Source: an uncultured Bacteroidota bacterium (GTDB lineage: Bacteria; Bacteroidota; Bacteroidia; Chitinophagales; Chitinophagaceae). From it: a stretch of 64,000 bases of DNA. The notes under the pieces were generated by a model. That model searched no databases, was not told where the DNA came from, and worked only from the letters and a program-made list of their open reading frames with translations. Shown here one piece after another: positions 1-9,225 of the stretch; the first letter of the stretch is position 1, and each line of letters opens with the position of its first letter. The stretch lies in contig CAIPJS010000020.1 in NCBI GenBank assembly GCA_903865435.1, positions 1 through 64,000 on the forward strand, in the 5' to 3' direction. The position numbers and the translations under genes are program-made.

Positions 1-846
1 CAACACATGACACCTCAGTTTAAAGATTTAGTTACAAAATACAAACCCTCCATTATTTTTTCAGATGGGGAGTGGGAGATTTCAGATACAGCTTGGCAAA
101 GCCCAAAATTACTTAGCTGGTTATTTAATGAATCACCTGTAAAAGAGGAAGTGGTAGTAAATGATCGATGGGGAAATAATACCAGAGAAAAAAATCATGG
201 CTCCATGTACACTACTTCAGAATATGGAAGTGGGATGGATGCGAGTATTATTTGGGAAGAAAGCCAGGGGGTTGGTCATTCCTATGGATACAACAGAAAT
301 GAACAATTGAAAGATTATAAATCTAGTTATGAATTGGTTTTGATGTTGAATGATTTGGTTTCAAGAGGGGGTAATTTTTTATTGGACATTGGTCCCAATG
401 CAGATGGAACCATTCCTGTGATTATGCAGCAAAGGCTTACGGATATTGGCGATTGGTTGGCCATTAATGGAGAAGCTATTTATGGCACTACTGCTTGGAG
501 ACAAGCTGCACAATGGAGTGAGGGCATCAAAGCGCCCAAGAACAATGCTAGTTTTATGGCAGCATATAGAGTGGCTAATTTAGTGGTACCTAAAAAAGAT
601 TCTGCTTATATAGAAGCATTTTTTACCAAGAAGGGAAATGATTTTTATTGCATTCTTCCTTCTTATAGAAAAAATATTACGATTAAAGATGTTCAATTGC
701 CTGCAGGAAGTACTACCAGTATCTTAGGGTCCAATGTTAAATGCAACTGGAAACAAAAAGGCAAAGATGTGTTTATTGATTTATCCAATCTAAGACCTGG
801 AGACATTTCTCCTACTGGTATCTTTGTAATTAAATTGAAACAGTAA
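1..846 (+). CDS. Alpha-L-fucosidase (GH29), 3' part only
   Basis: The reading frame is already open at base 1, so the gene starts upstream and only about 281 C-terminal residues are seen. The frame carries GH29 hallmarks: the strand with SDGEWE near bases 61-78, whose Asp aligns with the family's catalytic nucleophile, then VNDRWGN and GNFLLDIGPNADG, followed by a beta-sandwich C-terminal domain. GH29 enzymes release L-fucose from glycans with retention of configuration, usually in the periplasm of Bacteroidota. A perfect-looking terminator hairpin follows the stop codon. The signal peptide and the first half of the catalytic barrel lie outside the window. A FucP-type sugar transporter sits at the other end of the window, though too far away to be in the same operon. 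Family assignment is firm; linkage specificity cannot be read. Confidence 0.9.
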   Translation, partial: QHMTPQFKDLVTKYKPSIIFSDGEWEISDTAWQSPKLLSWLFNESPVKEEVVVNDRWGNNTREKNHGSMYTTSEYGSGMDASIIWEESQGVGHSYGYNRNEQLKDYKSSYELVLMLNDLVSRGGNFLLDIGPNADGTIPVIMQQRLTDIGDWLAINGEAIYGTTAWRQAAQWSEGIKAPKNNASFMAAYRVANLVVPKKDSAYIEAFFTKKGNDFYCILPSYRKNITIKDVQLPAGSTTSILGSNVKCNWKQKGKDVFIDLSNLRPGDISPTGIFVIKLKQ

Positions 847-867
847 AGTTTTATACAATAATTCTAC

Positions 868-904
868 AATGCTAGTTACCTATAGGTGGCTAGCATTTTA
901 TTTT
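868..904. terminator. Bidirectional terminator between fucosidase and alkB
   Basis: The inverted repeat AATGCTAGTTACC / GGTGGCTAGCATT has 13 pairs including two G-U, closes a TATA loop, and is followed by a T-rich run. It lies between two convergent genes and the right arm ends one base before the stop codon of the alkane hydroxylase, so it probably serves both strands. Confidence 0.75.
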
Positions 905-1950
905 AACTGATATTTTTTCATCTGTTGGTTCATTATTTTAAACCAAATGGGCGGTGCCAATGAAAGCAAGATCATACCTGGATAGCCCGTAGGCATTTGT
1001 GGTGCATTGTCAAAACTTCTGAGCACTTGGTATTTTCTTGAAGCCAAATAATGATGATCGCTATGCCTGCTTAATTCAAATAGCATTAATCTTCCTATGA
1101 TATGATTGCTGTTCCAGCTATGATGTGGTTGCACTCTTTCATACTGATCATCGCTAGTAGCATTGCGTGTTAAGCCATAATGTTCTATGTAGTTAACGGT
1201 TTCCAATAAAAGCACGCCCAATAAGGCGGCCATTAAAAAATACAAAGCAACATGTGCACCAAAAAGCAAATAAATACCTAGCACAAATACCAATTGGATC
1301 ATTTGAAATAGCAACATCTCATTTCCAATATTGAACCAAGATTTACCTTTCTTTACTAATTCTTCATTGGCAATTTTCCAGGCACTCGCATAAGTACCTA
1401 TTAAAGTTTGTGGCCAGAATGCATATACGGATTGATTGTATTTGGCCGTACTAGGATCTGCGCTGGTAGCAACATGCTTGTGGTGCCCTTTATTGTGTTC
1501 AATAAAAAAGTGCATGTACATACTTGAAAGCAAAAGCATTTTTGCTAAAAATTGTTCAAATTTATTGACACGATGTCCAAGCTCATGTCCTACATTAATT
1601 CCAAAAGCACCACATAGCAATCCCATGCTTACAATTCTTCCTGCTAAGTCCCAATGACTTATTGAAGTTTCTTGTACTGCATGAAAAAAAATCCATAAAG
1701 AATAATATTGTAAAAAAACTGCTGCATACAATACCAGATCGTATCCTTTATTTTTTTTAGCCAGTGCTTCTTCTACTTCATCTAGATTACGGGCGTCGGC
1801 TTTGATAAAAAGCTCAATAAATGGGATGATAAAAAAAGTATACATTAAAGTGTACCAACATGCTATGCCCTTTCCATTAAAGGCAATGAGCGCCAATAGA
1901 TACAAAACAAATGGGGTGAGGTATTTAAAGGACTTGGTTAAGGCTTTCAT
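898..1950 (-). CDS. alkB: Alkane 1-monooxygenase (AlkB-like integral-membrane di-iron hydroxylase)
   Basis: This 350-residue membrane protein has all the histidine boxes of the AlkB family: HELGH at 122-126, EHNKGHHKHV at 151-160, NYIEHYGL at 253-260 (the AlkB signature) and LSRHSDHH at 293-300. Hydrophobic helices lie around residues 12-48, 72-90, 105-120 and 215-250. The family hydroxylates the terminal carbon of medium-chain alkanes or other hydrophobic chains at the inner membrane, using electrons from rubredoxin and rubredoxin reductase. Neither partner is seen nearby, so electron supply would have to come from elsewhere in the genome. It is transcribed alone, toward the fucosidase terminator. 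It could also act on a lipid-like substrate other than alkanes; the family call is secure, the substrate is not. Confidence 0.88.
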   Translation of the reverse strand: MKALTKSFKYLTPFVLYLLALIAFNGKGIACWYTLMYTFFIIPFIELFIKADARNLDEVEEALAKKNKGYDLVLYAAVFLQYYSLWIFFHAVQETSISHWDLAGRIVSMGLLCGAFGINVGHELGHRVNKFEQFLAKMLLLSSMYMHFFIEHNKGHHKHVATSADPSTAKYNQSVYAFWPQTLIGTYASAWKIANEELVKKGKSWFNIGNEMLLFQMIQLVFVLGIYLLFGAHVALYFLMAALLGVLLLETVNYIEHYGLTRNATSDDQYERVQPHHSWNSNHIIGRLMLFELSRHSDHHYLASRKYQVLRSFDNAPQMPTGYPGMILLSLAPPIWFKIMNQQMKKYQLK

Positions 1951-1982
1951 AGCATTATTTTTAAATGGATCACTATAATTTA

Positions 1983-3074
1983 TTAAGGATTTGCTTCATT
2001 GTCTAAATACAAATCTGCAATTTTTTTTGCTTCAATAATAGGAAGCCCTTCGTTTCGATTGGTCAAAACAATTACCATTAATTTTTGCTCAGGAAATAAT
2101 AAAATATGATTTCTAAATCCAATGGAACTGCCATTGTGGTGTGGATGCGTTTTATTATTGTAATCTTCTACTTCCCATCCATAACCATAATTTATAAGGG
2201 TACCTGATTCTACTTTTTTTCTAGTCCATGCTTCTTTTTGCATCACCGCTGGCAATAATTTATAGTCCCACAATGCCTTGATCCATTTGGTCATATCAAG
2301 GGTGCTGGTATATATACCGCCATCTCCTAATACAGCGCTGGTCGAACTTTGATCGGTTTCTATCCAATGGTCGTTTTCAAAACTATTTCCATAAGCTCTA
2401 TTGGAAACAATGGCTTTGCCTTCTTCAAATGCCAATGTATTTTTCATTTCCAGGGGCTTGAAAATATTGTCATTTAAAAAACTAGCAAAACTTTGTCCAC
2501 TTACTCTTTCCACAATCAATGCTAAAATAGCATATCCTGTATTGCTGTATTTGTATTTGGTACCAGCTGGAAAATAAAGTGAATCGGCTAAATACATCAA
2601 TTGCAAACAATTGGTGTCATGCAATTGTGTCACTTGATTGGCGGGCATGAGGTCTTCGTAATCAATTAAGCCAGATGTATGCGTTAGTAAATGTTTGATT
2701 TTTATTTTCTTACCATATGCGGGAAAACTAGAAAAATATTTAGTTAAAGGATCTTCTAATGAAATCTTTTTATTTTTCACTAATAATAAAACAGACATTG
2801 CAGTAAACTGCTTGGTCAAGGAGGCCAATCTAAAATTAGTGGCTGGTGTAATTTTTTCCGTCCCTCCTGCTTTCGTTACACCGTATCCTTTTTGAAAAAT
2901 AATTTTATCATTTTGATATACCAATACACTTGCTCCAGGATTACTACTTGAGTTATAAGCCGATAAGATGGCATCAATTTTTCTTTCTCTAATCAATAAA
3001 GCACTTGGCTTACAGGAGGCAAATAAAATTAGCCCTATCACAAATAGAATACTATTTAATTGCCTTGCTATCAT
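1983..3074 (-). CDS. Serine hydrolase, beta-lactamase/DD-peptidase family, lipoprotein
   Basis: This 363-residue protein has a type II signal peptide ending at Cys21 (LFASC) and so is probably membrane anchored in the periplasm. The penicillin-binding fold is marked by the S85-L-T-K88 catalytic tetrad, the YSN motif in the middle, and a late HHNGSS loop replacing the usual KTG/HxG motif. Such class C-like enzymes hydrolyse D-amino peptides, esters or small amides, and are rarely true beta-lactamases. Its ATG overlaps the TGA of the upstream propeller gene by four bases (ATGA), so the two are translationally coupled and probably act on the same exported substrate pool. Two further members of the family occur in this window. 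Confidence 0.85.
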   Translation of the reverse strand: MIARQLNSILFVIGLILFASCKPSALLIRERKIDAILSAYNSSSNPGASVLVYQNDKIIFQKGYGVTKAGGTEKITPATNFRLASLTKQFTAMSVLLLVKNKKISLEDPLTKYFSSFPAYGKKIKIKHLLTHTSGLIDYEDLMPANQVTQLHDTNCLQLMYLADSLYFPAGTKYKYSNTGYAILALIVERVSGQSFASFLNDNIFKPLEMKNTLAFEEGKAIVSNRAYGNSFENDHWIETDQSSTSAVLGDGGIYTSTLDMTKWIKALWDYKLLPAVMQKEAWTRKKVESGTLINYGYGWEVEDYNNKTHPHHNGSSIGFRNHILLFPEQKLMVIVLTNRNEGLPIIEAKKIADLYLDNEANP

Positions 3075-5956
3075 TTACTCAATTCTTTTAATAAAGCAGC
3101 TTGCGTTTCCATTACCCCTTTTTCAGTAGCAATTGTTGGCGCCATTTCTGTATGATCTAATATATTAAATAATGCGCTAAAGCGTTGATAAAGTAGGGGG
3201 TATTTTCCTAAAGATTTTTTTCTGCCTTCATAACAGATCATGGACAAATCATATTGACGTTTTAAATCGGACATACTTGTTTTAACTCTTGGATCCATCA
3301 CAATAGTAATAACTTGTTCCATTACCTGATTACCCACCTTTAATTTTACAGTATAATTGCCTGGCAAAACCCAAGGTGCTGTGCTTTCTGGAGCAGTATT
3401 GTGGACTACAGCCGAAATTGGATATTGTGCTGGTACATTCAATGGGGCGTATTTCATATCCCATAAAAAACGATGCGCACCCGCTTGAGCAGATAAAATT
3501 TGTTGTGGTCGAATCCAATACAACGAAATATTCACTTCTGGAATTTTATACATGGTATCCTTGCTACTGTAGGTACGAATTATATTTCCTTTGGCATCAC
3601 TAATTTCTAAACTTACAGTAGTAGCATTATTGCTGTTTAAATAATAATCAATAATGGCGCCGTCTGGAGGATTTTCTCCTACAGGTTCTTCAGGAGGTAA
3701 TGGTGTATCGGTATACATGTCCCAGCGAACACGAATCGCTTTTTGTGGCTTTAATAATGTAGTTTCTTTTTTTAAATTAATTTGTCTCAATGGCGCAATA
3801 TTATCCAAGATCCAAAAACCACGACCATGTGTGCCCAGTACTAAATCATCTTCATGGATTACTAAATCACGAATAGAAGTAGCGGGCATATTTAATCTTA
3901 AAGACTGCCAATTTTCGCCTGCATCCAAAGAAAAGTAAACTGCATTTTCCGAGCCGGCAAACAATAAATCTTTTCTTACTGCATCTTCTCTTACCGTATT
4001 GATAGGCTCGTTGGGTAAGCCATTGATTATTTTTTTCCAAGTAGCACCCCCATCTGTGGTTTTATATATATGAGGTGTTTGATCATCTACGCGAATTCTA
4101 TTCACTGCTACATAGGCAGTATTGTTGTCAAATCTACTTGCATCAATCATCGAAATTTTACTCCAAGAGGTAATGCTTGTAGGCGTGATATTTTTCCAAT
4201 GCTTTCCACCATCTTTTGTAATATGAATGTATCCATCATCGGTACCTGCCCATAATGTATTGATGTCTTGATAAGAAGGTGCTAAAGTATACACCACACC
4301 ACGACGTGGCATTTTTTTCAAATTCTCAGTGGTATAAACACCTACACTAGTTGGTATGTCCCAAGCTTCGCGTGTTAAATCGGGACTAATGGTTTCCCAA
4401 CTAGCACCACCATTGATCGTTTTAAAAATTACATTTCCAGCAAAAAATAAAGTTTTAGGATCTACAGGTGAAAACAAAATTGGTGCTGTTCTAATAAATC
4501 TTACTTTACCTTCTCTTACCGGAACGGGCGTAATATTTTGTACCTGTCCAGTTCTTTTATCATGTTTGGTAATCTTGCCACCATAAATAATATTCGGATC
4601 TAAGGGATCTGCAGCGACATAACCATATTCTTCTACCCCTACAGGATGCCATTCTCTAAAACTAATACCACCATCATTGGAACGAGAAGCAATACCTACA
4701 GAACCGCTTTCTTGTTGACCTCCGTAAACATTGTATGGAAATGCATTGTCGGCACTTACATGATAAAATTGAGCAGTAGGCTGATTGTACCAACTTGAAA
4801 AGGTTTCACCCCCATTCACCGTGATGGTAGCGCCTTGGTCTAAAGCAATCGCTAAAATTTGTGTATTGTTTGGATTGATCCAAATGCGATGGTAATCATC
4901 TCCACCTGGAGCACCTTTAATGCCCTCCCAATTTTTTCCGCCATCTTTTGATTTCCATACAACTACATTCGCAGAATAAACAATGTCTTCATTTTTTGGA
5001 TCTGTTTTTACTTCTGCAAAATCACTACCTCTTCCCCAATACCTGCTATCACTGGTTAACAAATACCAATTTTCTCCTGCATCATCACTTCTATACACAC
5101 CGCCATTTTTTTGCGCATCAACAGTGGCATACATTCTATTGGAATTGCTTGGTGCGATGGTAAATCCAATTCTGCCTAGACCATCTTGTGTAGCATTTGG
5201 TAATCCTTTTGTTATTTTATTCCAAGTTGTGCCACCATCCATTGATTTATACAATCCACTTTCCACGCCGTCCCATGCACCATTTTCCCAAGGACCTTGA
5301 CGTGCTGCCCAAATAGTTGCAAAAACAATATTGGGATGATTGGGATCGATGAGTACTTGTACAGCACCCGTATTCTCATTGATGTAAAAAACTTGTTCTA
5401 AAGTTTTACCTCCATCTAAACTACGATACACACCACGTTCTTTATTGGGCCCATAAGGATGTCCCAAAACCGCAACAAAGATTCTATTCTCATTGGTGGG
5501 ATCAATGCTGATGCCTCCAATTTGTTGTGCATCATGCAATCCCATATTGCTCCAGGTTTTTCCTGCATCGGTTGATTTATACAATCCATTGCCAATAGAC
5601 AAGTCGGGACGTTGAATGCCTTCGCCACTTCCTACATAAATTATATTTGAATTAGAAGGGGCAACGGCTATATCGCCCACTGATCCTGTGTTTTCGGCAT
5701 CAAAAATGGGTTTCCAAGTATGTCCATAGTCGTTGGTTTTCCATACACCACCATTGTTCACGCCCATGTAAAAAACGTTGGGTTCATTGTTTACCCCTGT
5801 AATGCCTACGGTACGCCCACCTCGATATGGACCAATCATTCTGTATTTTAAACCGGACAATAAAGAAGGGTCTACTTGCGCCCAAGTATTTAATGAAAAT
5901 AAAATTGCTGTTAATAGCAAACTGATAGCGCTCATTTTTTTATATAGCTTGTACAT
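3071..5956 (-). CDS. Asp-box (BNR/VPS10-like) beta-propeller exported protein, 961 aa
   Basis: A Sec signal peptide ending in NTWA-Q precedes many Asp-box repeats of the form S/TxDxGxxW (for example [48 protein letters not shown]), which build one or two seven- to ten-bladed propellers over about residues 30-690. The C-terminal third is a beta-sandwich region followed by a short helical tail. The family is usually annotated 'glycosyl hydrolase' or 'VPS10 domain protein', but no sialidase catalytic Arg triad or Tyr/Glu pair can be picked out. A binding or scaffold role, or an unidentified hydrolase activity, is equally likely. It forms a coupled pair with the downstream serine hydrolase and is divergent from a paralogue at 6077. 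Family firm, activity unknown. Confidence 0.85.
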   Translation of the reverse strand: MYKLYKKMSAISLLLTAILFSLNTWAQVDPSLLSGLKYRMIGPYRGGRTVGITGVNNEPNVFYMGVNNGGVWKTNDYGHTWKPIFDAENTGSVGDIAVAPSNSNIIYVGSGEGIQRPDLSIGNGLYKSTDAGKTWSNMGLHDAQQIGGISIDPTNENRIFVAVLGHPYGPNKERGVYRSLDGGKTLEQVFYINENTGAVQVLIDPNHPNIVFATIWAARQGPWENGAWDGVESGLYKSMDGGTTWNKITKGLPNATQDGLGRIGFTIAPSNSNRMYATVDAQKNGGVYRSDDAGENWYLLTSDSRYWGRGSDFAEVKTDPKNEDIVYSANVVVWKSKDGGKNWEGIKGAPGGDDYHRIWINPNNTQILAIALDQGATITVNGGETFSSWYNQPTAQFYHVSADNAFPYNVYGGQQESGSVGIASRSNDGGISFREWHPVGVEEYGYVAADPLDPNIIYGGKITKHDKRTGQVQNITPVPVREGKVRFIRTAPILFSPVDPKTLFFAGNVIFKTINGGASWETISPDLTREAWDIPTSVGVYTTENLKKMPRRGVVYTLAPSYQDINTLWAGTDDGYIHITKDGGKHWKNITPTSITSWSKISMIDASRFDNNTAYVAVNRIRVDDQTPHIYKTTDGGATWKKIINGLPNEPINTVREDAVRKDLLFAGSENAVYFSLDAGENWQSLRLNMPATSIRDLVIHEDDLVLGTHGRGFWILDNIAPLRQINLKKETTLLKPQKAIRVRWDMYTDTPLPPEEPVGENPPDGAIIDYYLNSNNATTVSLEISDAKGNIIRTYSSKDTMYKIPEVNISLYWIRPQQILSAQAGAHRFLWDMKYAPLNVPAQYPISAVVHNTAPESTAPWVLPGNYTVKLKVGNQVMEQVITIVMDPRVKTSMSDLKRQYDLSMICYEGRKKSLGKYPLLYQRFSALFNILDHTEMAPTIATEKGVMETQAALLKELSK

Positions 5957-6076
5957 ATTGTATATTTTTTCATCCTAAATATACATATAAAAATTCTTTG
6001 TTTAATTGTGTTTGCGTGCACCAGTTAAATTTATTAAATTCAAATATTGTTTTACTTTATAGAAATGAATTTGCTC

Positions 6077-9000
6077 ATGAAAAAATCAATTTTGATTCTA
6101 ATTGCTTGCATCTATGGCACTGCAGTTTTTGCACAAACAAATGGTACTGGGTTGTTTTCAGCCATGCCTTTTAGATTTATTGGGCCAGATGGGAATAGGG
6201 CAATTGCGGTTGTAGGAGAGCCTGGAAATCCAATGGTGTCCTATGTTGGCGCTGCTTCGGGAGGAATATTTAAAACCACAGATGCGGGGGTACATTGGAA
6301 ACCCATCTTTGATAAAATGGACAACTCCTCTATTGGGGCTTTGGCCATTGCCACAAGCAATCCTCAACAAATTTGGGCAGGAACTGGTGAAACTTTTGTG
6401 ATTCGTCCTGCACATGCCAATGGGAATGGTATTTATAAATCTAGCGATGGTGGTAAAACATGGCAAAACAAGGGTTTAAAAGAAACAGTATTAATAAGCA
6501 AAGTGATTGTAGATCCTACCGATACCAATATTGTATATGTAGCGGCCATGGGTCATATGCATGGTCCTCAACAAGATAGAGGAGTTTATAAAACAATCAA
6601 TGGAGGAGAAAGCTGGGAAAGAATTTTATTTGTAGACGAAAATACAGGTTGTATTGATTTGTCTTTAAATTCTACAGACCCCAAAAATTTAGTGGCTGCC
6701 ATGTGGCAGGTAGATATCAAAACATGGAATTTAAATAGCGGTGGCCCAGGTAGTGGTTTTTATAAAACCAATGATGGAGGGAAAACTTGGAAATTGATGC
6801 AAAATGGTTTACCAGGGGGCGTGAATCATCCTGTAGGAAAAACATCCATCGATTTTGCACAAAGTAATCCATCAACCATTTATGCTTTGGTGGAAGACAA
6901 AGTACCGGGCTTGTATAAATCAACAGATGGCGGTGAACATTGGAAATTGATGTATGAAGGACATTCAATGGCACAGCGCGCTCCTTATTATACGAGAGTA
7001 CGTGTGTCCTCGCAAGATGAAAATAAATTGTACACCATTTGTGTAACCATTATGGAATCAAAAGATGGTGGTAAAAGTTTTAATGGAGAAGGCACTTATG
7101 CACCAGGTGGAGACAATCATGATATTTGGTTTGATCCAAAAGATGCGAAAAGAATTATGGTAGCGCACGATGGTTGTTTGAATATGAGTTTTAATGCAGG
7201 ACAAACTTGGAACAATATTAATTTACCCATTGCACAAATGTATCATGTGGCAGTAGACAATGCCATTCCATATCATGTAATGGGCAATAGGCAGGATGGC
7301 TATTCTTATCGTACTGCAGCCATTAGTATGCAGGGTTCGATTCCCTTAGGTTTATGGGAAGGAGTAGGTGGATGTGAAAGTGGTTTTGCGCAACCCGATC
7401 CATTTGATAATAATATTGTTTGGTCGGGCTGTTATGATGGTGGATTGGATGTAACCGATGTGCGAACGGGTTATTCGCACGATGTGCGACCTTGGCCAGA
7501 AGCAGGCTACGGTTGGGCCCCAGCCGACATGAAATATCGTTGGCATTGGAATTATCCCATGGCATTATCCAAACATCAGAAAGGCGTGGTGTATGTGGGT
7601 AGTCAATATGTACATAAAACTTCTAACAAAGGAATGTCATGGACTATTATTAGTCCCGACTTAACTACCAATGATAAAACGCATCAACAAAATTCTGGAG
7701 GAATGAATTCAGACAACTTGATGACATTTGATGGATGTACTTTATATGTGATTGCAGAATCTCCCGTGAAGCAAGGGGTATTGTGGACTGGAAGCAATGA
7801 TGGTCAAATTCAAGTAACACAAGATGAAGGAAAAACTTGGACCAATGTAACTGCCAATATAAAAGGGATTGCGCCATGGGGCACCATTAGAAGTATTGAC
7901 CCTTCTAATTTTGATGCAGGCACTGCGTACATCAGTATTTCTTATCAGCAATTGGGTGATTTCAAACCGTATATTTTTAAAACAAGCAATTATGGTAAAA
8001 CCTGGAAAGCAATAGGCGCAGGTATTCCCGCAAGCAATAGTTCTTTTGTGCATAGCATTAAAGAAGATCCAGCACAAAAAGGATTGTTGTATGCTGGCAC
8101 AGACAATGGCTTGTACATTAGTCCAGATGATGGCGCCTCTTGGGTACAATTAAAAAATAATCTACCTCCTGCACCTATTTATTATATTGCCATTCAAAAA
8201 AACTTTCGTGATTTAGTATTGGCCACATATGGCCGTGGTTTTTATATTTTAGATGACCTCACCCCCATTCGTGCCTGGAGCCAAGGACAATTCAATCAAA
8301 ATAAATTATTGGCACCAAAGCAAGCATACCGCTTTAATTATAAAACAGGCATTCATTCAGCATCTTCTTTAGTTACAGGAAGCAATCCGCCTTATGGTGC
8401 CAGTATCAATTATTATTTAGCGGATAGTGTAAAAGAGCATCCATCGATTATTATTTTGAATCAAAAAGGAGATACCATTCAAACTATTGCAGGAAATAAA
8501 ACAAAAGGGTTGCATAGAGCTTGGTGGAATTTAGCGCATACATCCATTGAATTGCCTGCATTAAAAACAATCCCGGATCAAAAAAATTATCTACACTTAG
8601 ATTCAACTGGGAATAGAAAAATGTTTATTTATGATTTAAATATTGGTCCAGGATTAGAACCTATAAGAGTGCCACCAGGTGTGTATACTGTTGTTTTAAA
8701 AATTGGGAGCAACATGCAAAAGCAAAGCGTAAACGTATTGAATGATCCTAATTTAAATTCAAACAGTGCTGCTATAGAAGCGCAATATGCTTTAGGCAAG
8801 GAACTCTTAAACAGCATCAATACTTGTTTGTCTTTGATTGAACGAATGGAAATAAATAGAGCTAAGTGCTTAAAAATAAATACAGATCAAAGCAATGCGC
8901 AAGAGCAAATGATTTATAATTTAGAAAAACAATTATTTGATGTGCATTTAACAGGTGCAAGAATGGATATATTTAGAAACCCTGCACGCATTTTAGAGCG

Positions 9001-9136
9001 TTTCTTATCTATTTCCACCGAAAGCCAAACCCAAGGCGCCGACTATGCGCCAACCACGCAACAAAAATTAGTCTACCAAGCATTGAATAGTCAGTTGAAA
9101 AAAGTAGAAGCTGCATATTTACAATTAAAACTATAA
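6077..9136 (+). CDS. Asp-box (BNR/VPS10-like) beta-propeller exported protein, about 1020 aa
   Basis: This is a paralogue of the divergent neighbour. The open frame extends to a TTG at 6047, but ATGs at 6065 and 6077 fit better. The ATG at 6077 gives a classic signal peptide (MKKSILILIACIYGTAVFA-Q). Asp boxes include TTDAGVHW, SSDGGKTW, TNDGGKTW, STDGGEHW, SKDGGKSF and SPDDGASW over about residues 40-720. A conserved GRGFYILDDLTP segment closes the propeller and leads into a C-terminal beta-sandwich and a helical end. The two genes share a short AT-rich divergent promoter region of about 120 bases. Reaction unknown; clusters of these proteins with exported peptidases and serine hydrolases, as here, suggest a role in handling exported peptides or glycoconjugates, which is inference. 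Confidence 0.85.
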   Translation: MKKSILILIACIYGTAVFAQTNGTGLFSAMPFRFIGPDGNRAIAVVGEPGNPMVSYVGAASGGIFKTTDAGVHWKPIFDKMDNSSIGALAIATSNPQQIWAGTGETFVIRPAHANGNGIYKSSDGGKTWQNKGLKETVLISKVIVDPTDTNIVYVAAMGHMHGPQQDRGVYKTINGGESWERILFVDENTGCIDLSLNSTDPKNLVAAMWQVDIKTWNLNSGGPGSGFYKTNDGGKTWKLMQNGLPGGVNHPVGKTSIDFAQSNPSTIYALVEDKVPGLYKSTDGGEHWKLMYEGHSMAQRAPYYTRVRVSSQDENKLYTICVTIMESKDGGKSFNGEGTYAPGGDNHDIWFDPKDAKRIMVAHDGCLNMSFNAGQTWNNINLPIAQMYHVAVDNAIPYHVMGNRQDGYSYRTAAISMQGSIPLGLWEGVGGCESGFAQPDPFDNNIVWSGCYDGGLDVTDVRTGYSHDVRPWPEAGYGWAPADMKYRWHWNYPMALSKHQKGVVYVGSQYVHKTSNKGMSWTIISPDLTTNDKTHQQNSGGMNSDNLMTFDGCTLYVIAESPVKQGVLWTGSNDGQIQVTQDEGKTWTNVTANIKGIAPWGTIRSIDPSNFDAGTAYISISYQQLGDFKPYIFKTSNYGKTWKAIGAGIPASNSSFVHSIKEDPAQKGLLYAGTDNGLYISPDDGASWVQLKNNLPPAPIYYIAIQKNFRDLVLATYGRGFYILDDLTPIRAWSQGQFNQNKLLAPKQAYRFNYKTGIHSASSLVTGSNPPYGASINYYLADSVKEHPSIIILNQKGDTIQTIAGNKTKGLHRAWWNLAHTSIELPALKTIPDQKNYLHLDSTGNRKMFIYDLNIGPGLEPIRVPPGVYTVVLKIGSNMQKQSVNVLNDPNLNSNSAAIEAQYALGKELLNSINTCLSLIERMEINRAKCLKINTDQSNAQEQMIYNLEKQLFDVHLTGARMDIFRNPARILERFLSISTESQTQGADYAPTTQQKLVYQALNSQLKKVEAAYLQLKL

Positions 9137-9173
9137 GGGCAAGTATTGTATAAAAAACAAAATGCTACAAAAT

Positions 9174-9214
9174 AAAAAAGAGGTAATATTTTTTTACTAC
9201 CTCTTTTTTATTTA
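9174..9214. terminator. Bidirectional rho-independent terminator
   Basis: The arms AAAAAAGAGGTA and TACCTCTTTTTT pair perfectly over 12 bases around a T-rich loop, with A-run and T-run on the outer sides. The hairpin lies between the convergent propeller and acetylesterase genes and can stop transcription from either side. Confidence 0.8.
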
Positions 9215-9225
9215 TTTATTGCTTA

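Noticed and set aside
7742-8149. 135-residue minus-strand frame within the propeller gene at 6077
   Set aside because: Antisense shadow of the Asp-box coding region; its composition is not protein-like.
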